Part shown: positions 34,325 through 43,122 of the stretch, in pieces
Layout: every line of letters begins with the position of its first letter
How positions within the stretch are numbered: position 1 is the first letter of the stretch
Assembly: GCA_016716705.1 (NCBI GenBank)
Contig: JADJVF010000037.1
Span: forward strand, 62,001 to 126,000
Origin: Holophagales bacterium
GTDB taxonomy: Bacteria; Acidobacteriota; Thermoanaerobaculia; UBA5066
Direction of reading: 5' to 3'
Length of the DNA stretch: 64,000 bases
Notes under the pieces: model-generated
Database searches by the model: none
Told to the model about the DNA's origin: nothing
What the model saw: the letters and a program-made list of their open reading frames with translations, nothing else
Made by a program: the position numbers and the translations under genes

Positions 34325-37102
34325 TCAGGCCGGCAGCTCGACGAAGAACGTCGCACCCTTCCCCGGTTCGCTCTCCGCCCAGACCCGTCCCTTCATCCTC
34401 TCCGCGGCCTTCTTCACGAGGGCGAGGCCGATCCCCGTCCCCGCGAACTCCTCGACCCGGTGCAGGCGCTGGAAGATCTCGAAGATCCGGTCGTGGTACG
34501 CCATGTCGAACCCGATCCCGTTGTCCCGGATTCTGAGACGTGTCGTACCCTCTTCCGCGCTTCCGGCGATCTCGATGCGGGGCGGGTGCGCTCCCTGGCT
34601 GTACTTGAGAGCGTTCCCCACCAGGTTCCTGAGGACGATGGCCAGTCCATCGTGATCGGCCTTCACGACGAGGCCGTCGACGTCGACGGCGACCTCCGCT
34701 CCCGACGCCAGGATCTCTTCATGCAGCTCTCCGAGGACCGACGTCACGGCGGCGGACACGTCCACGGTTCCCAGGTGGATCGCCCGACGCTCGATCCTGG
34801 AGTAGGCAAGGAGCGCTTCGACGAGCTGCCCCATGCGCTGGGCCCCGCGACGGACCTTGCCGAGGGTGGCCCGCCCGTCCGGATTCAGAGTCTCCGCATG
34901 CTCTTCCAGGAGTATCTGGCTGTGTCCGTCGATGGCCCTGAGCGGCGCCTTGAGGTCGTGGGAGACCGAGTAGGCGAACGTCTCGAGTTCCTTGTTGGCG
35001 GCTGCCAGCTCCGCCGTCCGCTCGGTCACGCGCCGCTCGAGATCGGCGTTCAGCCTCTGGACCTCCGTTTCGGCCCGCCGCCGCTCGGTGATGTCGTTGA
35101 CCAGGGCGAGGAAGACGTCGCCCCGGTCCGTCCCCACGAGCTGGAGGTGAATCTCGGCGTTGTAGTGGGAGCCGTCCTTCCTGCGGTGCGTCGACTCGAA
35201 ACGATGCACCTCGCCCGACCGGGCTGCCGCAGCCCGGAGGACATCCTGCAGGGACTCGGAGGTGAACTCGGGGGCGATGTCGAGCGGCGTCATCCCCAGC
35301 AGCTCCCCTTCGCTGTATCCGAGGTTCCGTACGGCACCGCGATTCACGAATCGGAACCGGTGTGACTCCCTGTCGAGAACGTAGACCTCGTTGAGGCTCC
35401 GCTCGATGACGTCCCGGAGCCAGGCCCGTTCCGACTCGGCTGCGCGCCGAGCACGCTCGAGCCGGCCCAGCTGCCGCCTCCAGCCCGCCGCAACGCCGGA
35501 CCCGACGGCGAAGAGGAGCCCGGCCATCAGCAGGACCGTCAGCCAGAGACGCTCGCGAAGGGGAGCGAAGGCCTCGGAAACGTCGATCCGGGCGACGAGC
35601 CCCCAGTCGGATCCGGGAATGACGCGCGTCGCGGCCAGGACCGGAATTCCCCGGTAGTCCGTTCCGAGTCCGACGCTCTCCTCGCCGAAGGCTGCCCGTA
35701 CGGCCGGGATGTCGGTTCGCGAAAGCGGCACCCGCAACGCGAGTGCGGGTCCTCGCGCGAACCGCAGCTCGTTCAGGAACAGGGCGTCGCTTCCCTCCTG
35801 CCGGACCAGGAGCGTCTCTGCGGTGCGGCTCGGCAGCGGCCAGTGGGCGATGAAGGGATAGAGGAACGTCCCGGGGTCGATGCTCAGGACCACGACGCCG
35901 ATCCCGCTCCGCGCGCTTTCGTCACGAATCGGTACGAGGACACCCATGTGGATCGCTCCGCCCGGGCCGTCCCTGTGCAGGTCCAGCAGGAGAGCGTCCG
36001 ACTGCTCGAGGACCTGCGGCAGCCTCCGCCGCAGCTCGGCGCAGGGAATCGCGCTCCCCCGCGGCACCCTGAGGCGCGAACTCCCGTCCGGCGCAAGCAG
36101 CTCGACGGACTCGTAGCCGTAGCTCTTCTGGATCGTCTCGAGCCACTCCTCCAGGAGCTCGGCGCTTTCGGATGGCGCCGACCCCTCGACGACACCTCGC
36201 GCCAGCTGCTCGAAGGCCCTGCTTCCCGCGAGCACCGAGCCGTCCCCGAGGCGCTCGCTCCTCCACCGGACCAGCTCCCCCGCCTTCAGGTCGGCGATGG
36301 CCGAGACCTCCCGATACGCCTGGGCGCGGAACCGGCGATCCTGCTCCCGGAACCAGTAGACGCCGGAGAGAACGATTCCCGCCGCGAGGCTCAGGAACAG
36401 GGCGATCAGGGCCACCTCTCCACCGGCCGGCAGGCGGACGCGATCCGACTGCTTCCTTTCGCGCGGCCGCGCGAGCGCGAGGATCCCGACCCCGAGGGCG
36501 GCAAAGGCGGCGCTCGTCGTGGCCGCCGGAGGAATGAACGTCCCACCGTAGAAGATCGGCTCTCCCGCGACGTAACCGAGGAGCAGGACTCCTCCTCCCG
36601 TCGAGGCAATGGCGGAGGCGGCCGCGGCGAGGCGGGCCCGGCCTCCGCGCCTTTCCCCGGCGAGGACGGCCGCCACGAGCGCGACGCTCGACAGGATGAA
36701 ACCGGCGGCGGTGACGGGCGACATGAAGCCGACCGGTGAGCCCGATACTTCGCCGCCGATCGGGAGCCCGAGGTGCTCGACCTTCGACCGAACGCCCGCG
36801 AAACCAAGGGCGAGGAGCGCGGTCGCCGCCGCTCCGCCGACGTACGCGACGGACAAGGCGCCGATTCGCGTCCGCCGGCCCGCATCCGAGCGGCCCGCGG
36901 CGGCGAGCGCCACCCCGTAGGCGACGAGGAGGAGCGCCGTGCTCGGCGCCATCGGGATGTTCTTCGAGCCGAAGTCCGCGAGGTAAGGGATCCCGAGGGC
37001 CCAGCCGGCGAGAGCCAGACCGCCGAGAACGGCCGATACGACGCCGCACGGCGAGACGAGGAGGTCGAAACGTCTTCGTTCCGAATCGGGCATCCCGTTC
37101 AC
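34325..37102 (-). CDS. Multi-transmembrane sensor histidine kinase with PAS domain
   Basis: 925 residues. About eight helices in the first 245 residues (a MASE-like membrane sensor) lead to a periplasmic sensor of about 260 residues (AYREVSAIADLKAGELVRWR ... TDYRGIPVLAATRVIPGSDW), another helix (about 520), a PAS domain (VIERSLNEVYVLDRESHRF), a coiled coil, and HisKA with the phospho-His in FAYSVSHDLKAPLRAID. The HATPase is complete (LVGNALKYSQG, IRDNGIGFDM, FAGTGIGLALV). The periplasmic sensor is paralogous to those of the kinases at 49388 and 60804. No receiver is fused; the next kinase lies 100 bp upstream on the same strand. Confidence 0.92.
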   Translation of the reverse strand: MNGMPDSERRRFDLLVSPCGVVSAVLGGLALAGWALGIPYLADFGSKNIPMAPSTALLLVAYGVALAAAGRSDAGRRTRIGALSVAYVGGAAATALLALGFAGVRSKVEHLGLPIGGEVSGSPVGFMSPVTAAGFILSSVALVAAVLAGERRGGRARLAAAASAIASTGGGVLLLGYVAGEPIFYGGTFIPPAATTSAAFAALGVGILALARPRERKQSDRVRLPAGGEVALIALFLSLAAGIVLSGVYWFREQDRRFRAQAYREVSAIADLKAGELVRWRSERLGDGSVLAGSRAFEQLARGVVEGSAPSESAELLEEWLETIQKSYGYESVELLAPDGSSRLRVPRGSAIPCAELRRRLPQVLEQSDALLLDLHRDGPGGAIHMGVLVPIRDESARSGIGVVVLSIDPGTFLYPFIAHWPLPSRTAETLLVRQEGSDALFLNELRFARGPALALRVPLSRTDIPAVRAAFGEESVGLGTDYRGIPVLAATRVIPGSDWGLVARIDVSEAFAPLRERLWLTVLLMAGLLFAVGSGVAAGWRRQLGRLERARRAAESERAWLRDVIERSLNEVYVLDRESHRFRFVNRGAVRNLGYSEGELLGMTPLDIAPEFTSESLQDVLRAAAARSGEVHRFESTHRRKDGSHYNAEIHLQLVGTDRGDVFLALVNDITERRRAETEVQRLNADLERRVTERTAELAAANKELETFAYSVSHDLKAPLRAIDGHSQILLEEHAETLNPDGRATLGKVRRGAQRMGQLVEALLAYSRIERRAIHLGTVDVSAAVTSVLGELHEEILASGAEVAVDVDGLVVKADHDGLAIVLRNLVGNALKYSQGAHPPRIEIAGSAEEGTTRLRIRDNGIGFDMAYHDRIFEIFQRLHRVEEFAGTGIGLALVKKAAERMKGRVWAESEPGKGATFFVELPA

Positions 37103-37202
37103 CGGACCGCTCCCGTCGTCGACGGCCCCTCGCCATCCATCGTTCGCTCCGGGGCCAGTATGCGCCCGCGTGAAGCCCCTCGCCGCCGCGAAACGGACCC
37201 TC

Positions 37203-38963
37203 TCAGGACGCGGGCAGAGAGAAGGAGAACGTCGCCCCCTCGCCCACCCTTCCCTCGGCCCAGGCCCGGCCCCCGTGACGCAGGACGATCCGCCTCACGA
37301 GCGCGAGCCCGACCCCGGTCCCTTCGAACTCGCTGGGAGCATGAAGCCGCTGGAAGACCCCGAAGAGCTTGCCCGAGTAGTCCATGTTGAATCCCGCGCC
37401 GTTGTCCTTCACGCGGTAGACGGCGCTGGGGCCCTCGACCTCCCCGTCGACCTCGATGACGGGCCACTCCCTGTTCGCCGTGAACTTGACGGCGTTCGAC
37501 AGGAGGTTGACCCACACCTGCCTGAGCAGCGCCGGATCCCCCACGGCTCTCGGCAGGTCCCCCACCCGGAACTCGATCCGCCCGCGCGCCTCCGGCGCTT
37601 CGACGATCTCCTCGAATGCGTTCCGTGCGAGGGTGGCCATGTCGACCGACGTACGCCGCACCTCGCTGCGACCCAGGCGGGAGAGTCGAAGCAGGTCGTC
37701 GATCAGCTGAGCCATCCTCCTCGCGTTCGCGCTCACGACACCGAGGAGGCGGCGCCCCTCGGGATCCAGTCTCTCCCCGTGATCCTCCACGATCATCCGG
37801 GAGAAGCCGTCGATGGCGCGAAGGGGTGCGCGGAGGTCGTGAGACACCGAGTAGGAGAAGGCCTCGAGCTCCTTGTTCGCCTCTTCGAGCTGGGCCGTCC
37901 GCTCCGACACACGTCTCTCCAGCTCGGCGTTCAGCTCGCGGAACATCCCCTCGCTCCGCCGGAGCGCCGCTTCGGTCGCCCAGGCCTCCTCCTCGGCCCG
38001 CTTCCTCTCCGTGATGTCGAGGACCATCGAGATGTTCGTCGTGGGAGGCTCGCCGGGCTCCCACATCGGCGAGACGGCGAGCGACCCCCAGACGACGCTT
38101 CCGTCCCTCCGCAGGTAGCGCTTGTCGACCGTGAACTCGGAAATCCGGCCGGCGGCGAGCTCGTCCATCCTCGCGACGTCGCGAGCGACGTCCTCCGGAT
38201 AGGTGACGTCCTGGAAGCGAAGGGTTCCCAGCTCCTCCCGGGAGTAGCCGACGATCTCGGCGTAACGCTGGTTGACCCGCAGGAACGCGCCCGTCCGCGT
38301 GTCCACCTGCGCGACCCCGACGACGGTCTGGTCGAAGAGAGCCCGGAAGAGGGACTCCCTTTCGCGCAGCGCCCCTGAGTCCCGCTCACGCTTCAGGCGG
38401 TTCGCCATGAGGAGACCGAGCGCCGCCGTCGCGGGCGGGTAGATCAGGAGGACCGGGAGGGTGATGTGAGAGAGCACCCGCAGGGCGCTCGACCAGGGAA
38501 GAGTGAACATCAGGCCGAGCATCACCACGTGGACGGCGAGACCGAGCGCGTAAAGCTCGAACCACGCCAGGTCAGCGAGCCGCGACCGTCGGCGGTACCG
38601 CCAGAAGAGGCCGATGCAGCCGGACGCCACGATGACCGACACGCCCGCGAACGTCGCCGCGCCCCCCATCCAGATCCGGAACGCCGCCGTCACCGCCATG
38701 GCGATGACGGCCGGCACCGTTCCGAAGTAGAGACCCGCCACCCCGAGGAGGATCGAGCGCGTGTCGAACACGATCCCGGGCTCGAGTGTCCAAGAGGAGA
38801 GCATCACCGCCACCCCGATGCCTCCGACCGCGAGGCCGACGGGAACCTGCCGCAGGCGGCTCGCGCCGGCCCTCCACCGCGTCGTGGCGAGGTCGTAGAC
38901 GAGGGCCAGCGCCAGCAGCAGCGAGGCGTTGTGGACGAGCGCGAGAAAGCCGCCTTCAGGCAT
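37203..38963 (-). CDS. LytS-type 5TMR sensor histidine kinase with PAS domain
   Basis: 586 residues from ATG 38963; GTG 38990 is an alternative that adds nine residues. Six hydrophobic segments at the N-terminus include the 5TM-LYT signature DTRSILLGVAGLYFGTVP. A PAS domain follows (FDQTVVGVAQVDTRTGAFLRV, with VTYPEDV and LRRDGSVVWGSL), then HisKA (FSYSVSHDLRAPLRAIDGFS) and HATPase (LLSNAVKFTANRE, VKDNGAGFNMDY, GTGVGLALV). In LytS-type proteins the membrane domain senses envelope or metabolite signals. The kinase core closely resembles that of the multi-PAS kinase at 60804. Confidence 0.9.
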   Translation of the reverse strand: MPEGGFLALVHNASLLLALALVYDLATTRWRAGASRLRQVPVGLAVGGIGVAVMLSSWTLEPGIVFDTRSILLGVAGLYFGTVPAVIAMAVTAAFRIWMGGAATFAGVSVIVASGCIGLFWRYRRRSRLADLAWFELYALGLAVHVVMLGLMFTLPWSSALRVLSHITLPVLLIYPPATAALGLLMANRLKRERDSGALRERESLFRALFDQTVVGVAQVDTRTGAFLRVNQRYAEIVGYSREELGTLRFQDVTYPEDVARDVARMDELAAGRISEFTVDKRYLRRDGSVVWGSLAVSPMWEPGEPPTTNISMVLDITERKRAEEEAWATEAALRRSEGMFRELNAELERRVSERTAQLEEANKELEAFSYSVSHDLRAPLRAIDGFSRMIVEDHGERLDPEGRRLLGVVSANARRMAQLIDDLLRLSRLGRSEVRRTSVDMATLARNAFEEIVEAPEARGRIEFRVGDLPRAVGDPALLRQVWVNLLSNAVKFTANREWPVIEVDGEVEGPSAVYRVKDNGAGFNMDYSGKLFGVFQRLHAPSEFEGTGVGLALVRRIVLRHGGRAWAEGRVGEGATFSFSLPAS

Positions 38964-39085
38964 CTGTCCACCGTAATAGTAGACGCTCACGTGGCGTCCC
39001 GTCCGACGAGTCCTCCGGGTCGGGCATCTCCTTCGACCCCGGCCACCGTCTGAGCACCCGGCACCTCCTCGAAACGAGCGTGGGC

Positions 39086-39114
39086 TGGACATCCTCCCAT
39101 CAAGAAACTATGAT
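39086..39114 (+). promoter_or_regulatory. Promoter with ArsR-like operator for the trx-arsP-arsF-arsG transcript
   Basis: -35 TGGACA (39086-39091), 17-bp spacer, -10 TATGAT (39109-39114). The inverted repeat ATCAAGAAACTATGAT (39099-39114) overlaps the -10 box and resembles the operators at 42675-42690 and 43092-43107. It lies 65 bp before the start of the thioredoxin-like gene. Confidence 0.65.
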
Positions 39115-39178
39115 TCGTGTTCAACCGAAGCCAGCCCGACCTCGCCGGGCTCGGCGTCCGCGACGAAAGGAACCGCTC

Positions 39179-39436
39179 ATGGAAACCGTCCCCTCCCACA
39201 GGAAGATCGAAGTCCTCGGCCCCGGCTGCACCCGCTGCAAGGAGACGTTCCGCGTCGTCGCGCACGTCGTGGAGACCGACAAGCTCCCCTTCACCGTCGA
39301 GAAGGTCGAGGGGATGGAGCGGATGATCGAGCTCGGCCTCCTCGCGACCCCGGGCGTCGCCGTCGACGGGAAGGTGATCTTCTCTGGCCGGATCCCGAAG
39401 GCCGAGGAGCTCCGCGCCGCCCTGTGCGCCCTCTGA
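39179..39436 (+). CDS. Thioredoxin-like small redox-active disulfide protein
   Basis: 85 residues from ATG 39179. Thioredoxin fold with the active-site pair GPGCTRCKETF (CxxC), cis-Pro region LLATPGVAVDG and C-terminal GRIPKAEELRAAL, as in the redox-active-disulfide-protein-2 family. In arsenic islands this small protein is often encoded beside ArsP-type permeases and ArsF. It could supply electrons to ArsF-like reduction of nitroaromatic arsenicals or play an ArsE-like part; that is inference. First gene of a plus-strand operon that ends at 42023. Confidence 0.85.
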   Translation: METVPSHRKIEVLGPGCTRCKETFRVVAHVVETDKLPFTVEKVEGMERMIELGLLATPGVAVDGKVIFSGRIPKAEELRAALCAL

Positions 39437-39491
39437 GACCCCGCGACGGGGCGGGACCGCGTCCGCCGTGGAGCCCGCCCGGAGGCCATTC

Positions 39492-40679
39492 ATGAAGGAG
39501 CGGACGAAGCTCCTCCTGATCGTCGGGGTCTTCCTCGGCGCGTACTTCCTGCCGATCGAGAGCGGCCGGGTCCAGCGGGCGTTGCCGGAGGGGTTCGTCC
39601 TCCTTCGCGACTACGCCCGCGAGCACGTCCTCCTCTGCCTCGTTCCTGCCTTCTTCATCGCCGGTGCGATCGGCCAATTCGTGAGCCAGGGCGCCGTCAT
39701 GAAGTACCTCGGCGCCACGGCGAAGCGCCCGGTCGCCTACGGCGTCGGTTCCGTCTCGGGCGCGATCCTCGCCGTCTGCTCCTGCACGGTCCTGCCCCTC
39801 TTCTCGAGCATCTACAGGCGCGGCGCGGGTCTCGGCCCGGCCACGGCCTTTCTCTACTCGGGCCCGGCGATCAACGTCCTCGCGATGATCCTGACCGCCC
39901 GTGTCCTCGGCCTCCGCCTGGGCCTCGCCCGCGCAATCGGCGCGGTCGTCTTCGCCGTCGTCATCGGCCTGATCATGGCGTTCCTCTTCCGGAAGGAGGA
40001 GGCCGAGCGCGTGAAGAACGGCCCCGATCCGTTCGCGGCTGCAGGCGCCGCCGCGAGCGGCCGGACGCGCGAGGGCTGGCAGGACGCCTCCTTCCTCGGC
40101 GCGATGATCGCGATCCTGGTCTTTGCGAACTGGGGCGCCTCGAACCGGGCCGTCGGCTTCTTCGCAGCGGTCTACGAGGTGCACTGGGTCCTCGCCGGCG
40201 CGGCCCTCGCGGCCCTCGTCTTCATGATGGTCCGCTGGTTCGACCGAGAGGAGCTGCGGCTCTGGGTCCTCGGGACCTGGGAGTTCGCCAAGCAGATCCT
40301 CCCGCTCCTCCTCGGCGGCGTTCTCGTCGCCGGGTGGCTCATGGGCCGCCCCGGGCACGACTCCGGGCTGATCCCCGACGCGTGGGTCGCCGGGGCGGTC
40401 GGGGGGAACTCCCTGGCCGCGAACCTCTTCGCCTCGGTGGCCGGGGCGTTCATGTACTTCGCGACGCTCACCGAGATCCCGATCCTTCAGGGTCTCCTCG
40501 GGTCGGGTATGGGGAAGGGCCCCGCCCTCGCCCTCCTCCTCGCCGGCCCGGCGCTCTCCCTCCCGAGCATGATCGTCATCAACTCGTACCTCGGGTTCAG
40601 AAAGACCTTTGCCTACGTCGGCCTCGTCGTCGTCATGGCCACCCTCACCGGCCTCGTCTTCGGAGCACTCGTCTCATGA
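39492..40679 (+). CDS. ArsP-type (DUF318) permease
   Basis: 395 residues from ATG 39492, preferred over GTG 39468 because GGAGG lies 7 nt upstream. About ten hydrophobic helices. The family signature with cysteines, GAILAVCSCTVLPLFSSIY, and the second half repeat with GPALSLPSMIVINSYLG are clear. Members of this family (ArsP) export trivalent organoarsenicals such as methylarsenite and reduced roxarsone. Its position between the thioredoxin-like and ArsF-like genes supports an arsenic role. Its stop overlaps the next start (ATGAG, 40676-40679). Confidence 0.85.
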   Translation: MKERTKLLLIVGVFLGAYFLPIESGRVQRALPEGFVLLRDYAREHVLLCLVPAFFIAGAIGQFVSQGAVMKYLGATAKRPVAYGVGSVSGAILAVCSCTVLPLFSSIYRRGAGLGPATAFLYSGPAINVLAMILTARVLGLRLGLARAIGAVVFAVVIGLIMAFLFRKEEAERVKNGPDPFAAAGAAASGRTREGWQDASFLGAMIAILVFANWGASNRAVGFFAAVYEVHWVLAGAALAALVFMMVRWFDREELRLWVLGTWEFAKQILPLLLGGVLVAGWLMGRPGHDSGLIPDAWVAGAVGGNSLAANLFASVAGAFMYFATLTEIPILQGLLGSGMGKGPALALLLAGPALSLPSMIVINSYLGFRKTFAYVGLVVVMATLTGLVFGALVS

Positions 40680-41337
40680 GCATCGAACGCAAGCACCTCG
40701 TCACGGGAGCCCTCCTCGCTTTCGTCGCCGTCACCGCCGTAACCATCGGCGTCAAGGAAACCCGCCACGCCCGCGCCGTGGCAGCGATCGAGGCAACTCG
40801 GATGGCCGAACCTCCGGCGCCTTCCGAGGCGTTCGTACACGTCCAGACGGCCGAGCCCACCGCCGCAGCCACGGCCGCCGCTGCTCCGCTCCCGGAGTTA
40901 CCTGCGGCCCCGCCCGTGGCGGCGGCGGCCAAGGCCCTCCCGGCCCGGGCCCCGGCTCCAAAGGCCACGGCCGTCGTCGCTCTATCGCCGGCCGAGTCGC
41001 CGCCAACCGTCGTCGTCACCTACTTCCGCGCCACCGCACGCTGCATGTCGTGCCTGAAGATCGAGGACCTCACGAATGCGACGATGACGACCCGCTTCGC
41101 GGGCCCATCGCCGAAAAGCGGGTCGTCTGGCGAACCCTGAACGTGGACGAGCCCGAGAACAACCACTTCGTGAAGGACTACGGCCTCTTCACCAAGTCGG
41201 TCGTCGTCTCCGAGGTGAAGGACGGCCGGGAAGTCCGCTGGAAGAACCTCGACCAGGTCTGGAAGCTCCTCGGCGATCCGGAGGCATTCCAGGGCTACGT
41301 CGAGCGGGAGGTCAAGGCGTTCCTCCCGAAGTCATGA
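40676..41337 (+). CDS. arsF: ArsF-family protein, predicted nitrophenyl-arsenical reductase subunit (frameshifted)
   Basis: About 220 residues. A membrane anchor near the N-terminus (LLAFVAVTAVTIGV) and an Ala/Pro-rich linker lead to a thioredoxin-like domain with VVVTYFRATARCMSCLKIE (CxxC) and, in a second frame, KRVVWRTLNVDEPENNHFVK, GLFTKSVVVSE and VRWKNLDQVWKLLGD. This C-terminal pattern matches the ArsF family of organoarsenical operons. A one-base shift at about 41099-41108 (GGGCCC) separates the halves. The protein should be tethered on the outer face of the membrane. It is coupled to the upstream permease and overlaps arsG by 4 nt. Confidence 0.78.
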
Positions 41338-42023
41338 CCCTGGAGCTCGCGTCGGTCGCTGCCACCGCTCTCTGGCTCGGCATCCTGACTTCCATCAGTC
41401 CCTGCCCACTCGCCACGAACATCGCGGCCGTCTCCTACATCGCCCGGCAGATCGACCGGCCGCGAAAGGTCCTCCTCTCGGCCGTCAGCTACTCCCTGGG
41501 TCGGGCCTTCGCCTACGCCGTGGTCTGCGCCGTCGTCGTCCTCGGCCTCCTCTCCATCCCGGGGCTCTCGCAGGCGCTCCAGCGGTACATGAACAAGGCG
41601 CTCGGGCCGCTTCTCGTCCTCGTCGGCATGTATCTCCTCGGTCTCATTTCCTTCGGGTTCTCGACGACCGCCGGAAGCGACGACCTTCGAAAGAAGGCGG
41701 CCGAGGGGGGTCCGTGGGGAGCGGCTCTTCTGGGAGCGCTCTTCGCCCTCTCGTTTTGCCCCGTTTCGGCCGCTCTCTTCTTCGGCAGCCTCGTGCCCCT
41801 GTCGCTCCAACACGGGTCGAAGGTCGTCCTCCCGGTCGTCTACGGCCTTGGGACGGCGCTTCCGGTCGTCCTCCTCGCTCTGGTCACGATGGGCGGCACC
41901 AAGGCCCTGTCGAGCGCGCTGAAGCGAGTCGGTACCTTCGAGGTCTGGGCCCGTCGCGTCACGGGTATCGTCTTCCTCGCCGTCGGGATCTACCTCTCGG
42001 TTCGCTTCGTCTTCCTGGGCTGA
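41334..42023 (+). CDS. arsG: ArsG-family efflux permease (DsbD/CcdA-like)
   Basis: 229 residues, about six helices. The CcdA/DsbD-like pattern ILTSISPCPLATNIAAVSYI and, in the second half, LFALSFCPVSAALFFGSL places a Pro-flanked cysteine in each half, as in ArsG-type permeases proposed to export aromatic amino-arsenicals. It directly follows arsF with a 4-nt overlap, matching the arsEFG order known from organoarsenical-resistant bacteria. Last gene of its operon. Confidence 0.78.
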   Translation: MTLELASVAATALWLGILTSISPCPLATNIAAVSYIARQIDRPRKVLLSAVSYSLGRAFAYAVVCAVVVLGLLSIPGLSQALQRYMNKALGPLLVLVGMYLLGLISFGFSTTAGSDDLRKKAAEGGPWGAALLGALFALSFCPVSAALFFGSLVPLSLQHGSKVVLPVVYGLGTALPVVLLALVTMGGTKALSSALKRVGTFEVWARRVTGIVFLAVGIYLSVRFVFLG

Positions 42024-42051
42024 CGGCCAGGTCGCCGGCCCCCCCGTCCCC

Positions 42052-42543
42052 TCACCCGTAGTTGATGAGGTATTCCCAGGAGATCGGACCTCGCCGCAAG
42101 GCATAGTTGTCGTCGTAAACGAGTTCTCCCGGGCCTACCGTCAAGGCCCCAAGGGGTTCCAGTCCCCGCGGGGTCAGCTGGGCCTGCCGGAGGATGGCGA
42201 TCTGGCGTATCTGCTCGGTGAAGGAACCGTAGTCACCCGTCCCGGTCCACTTCTCCCTCTCGACGAACTCCAGCTCACGTCGACCGACCGAGTACCTCCA
42301 GAAATGGGTCTTGTCGTCGTGGGTGGCGCCGGTCCCGATCGTCGCGGCTTTGTCCATCGGCCTCCACGTCCCGGAGAAGTTGTATCCCTCCCCGAGGCCT
42401 TTGAAGAGTTCCGCCTGCGACTCGGGGTTCTTTCCGCTTCCGCCGACCACCGGCTTCAACAGCGTGATGCCCACCACGTCGCTGGGGTTGATCGTTCCCG
42501 GCCGGCTCCTCTGAGTAAGCTGGATCTTGCACCGCGAAAACAC
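42052..42543 (-). CDS. Hypothetical protein inside the arsenic island
   Basis: 163 residues as read from GTG 42543; the true start is uncertain and the upstream context is AT-richer than average. No family recognised. Hydrophilic, no membrane segment, no cysteine pair apart from a single Cys near the start. It contains GITLLKPVVGGSGKNPESQ and ends GPISWEYLINYG. Codon use and amino-acid composition look like a real protein rather than a shadow frame (few Arg/Ser runs), and no competing frame spans the interval. It is transcribed against the arsenic genes on both sides. Confidence 0.5.
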   Translation of the reverse strand: MFSRCKIQLTQRSRPGTINPSDVVGITLLKPVVGGSGKNPESQAELFKGLGEGYNFSGTWRPMDKAATIGTGATHDDKTHFWRYSVGRRELEFVEREKWTGTGDYGSFTEQIRQIAILRQAQLTPRGLEPLGALTVGPGELVYDDNYALRRGPISWEYLINYG

Positions 42544-42667
42544 GATATGGCCCTCCTGCCTGTCCGATCTCTCGGGCGAGTCTCTGGGTATCTTAATCGC
42601 GACAGAGTCTCGCTCTGCGACAGAGACGGGTCAGCGGGGCCGAAATCGGCGGATTTTCAAGGCACCC

Positions 42668-42695
42668 TTGACATATCAAGAAACGTCAATATATT
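42668..42695 (+). promoter_or_regulatory. arsR promoter and operator
   Basis: -35 TTGACA (42668-42673), 16-bp spacer, -10 TATATT (42690-42695). The spacer is the imperfect inverted repeat ATCAAGAAACGTCAAT (42675-42690), sharing ATCAAGAAAC with the operator at 39099. This implies autorepression of arsR. Confidence 0.7.
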
Positions 42696-42702
42696 TACTG
42701 GC

Positions 42703-43068
42703 GTGCGCATCCCCGCTCTCCACCCCGGACCGACCCGTCCCAGCCGTTCTTCCGTCGAGGCGGACCGGGCGGTGCGCCTCGCCGACCTCTTTCACGCGCT
42801 CTCCGACCCGACGCGCCTCCGGATCCTCGCTGCACTGCGTAACGGCGAGCAGTGCGTCTGCAACCTGACGGGGCTCCTCGTCGCCCAGCAGTCCCGCCTC
42901 TCGTTCCACATGAAGACGCTCAAGGACGCCGGCCTCGTGAGAGACCGGCGCGAGGGGCGCTGGATCCACTACTCCCTCGTTCCGGAGGCCTTCGAAGAGG
43001 TCCGCCTGGCGCTCGAAGAGCTTTCGAAGGCGGCGAAGTCCTCGGCCGCCGCCTGCTGCAAGCGCTGA
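42703..43068 (+). CDS. arsR: ArsR/SmtB-family metalloregulator
   Basis: 121 residues from GTG 42703. Winged helix-turn-helix repressor: LADLFHALSDPTRLRILAAL, the metalloid-sensing helix GEQCVCNLTGLL (CVC motif of arsenite-sensing ArsR), recognition helix QQSRLSFHMKTLKDAGLV and wing RREGRWIHYSL. A C-terminal CC pair ends the protein. It should release DNA when arsenite binds. Three near-identical operators in this window (39099, 42675, 43092) are its probable targets. Confidence 0.93.
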   Translation: MRIPALHPGPTRPSRSSVEADRAVRLADLFHALSDPTRLRILAALRNGEQCVCNLTGLLVAQQSRLSFHMKTLKDAGLVRDRREGRWIHYSLVPEAFEEVRLALEELSKAAKSSAAACCKR

Positions 43069-43080
43069 AACTCCCTTTTT

Positions 43081-43109
43081 TTGACTTACGTATCGAGAAT
43101 TCTTGATAA
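43081..43109 (+). promoter_or_regulatory. arsM promoter and operator
   Basis: -35 TTGACT (43081-43086); -10 TTGATA (43103-43108) or TGATAA one base later. Inverted repeat TATCGAGAATTCTTGATA (43091-43108) is the most symmetric of the three ArsR-like sites. AAGGAG follows as the arsM ribosome binding site (43111-43116). Confidence 0.7.
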
Positions 43110-43122
43110 GAAGGAGACCCCA

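Noticed and set aside
42590..42640. Direct repeat GCGACAGAG upstream of arsR as a regulatory site
   Set aside because: Two short copies with no relation to the arsenic operators and no promoter next to them; likely chance.
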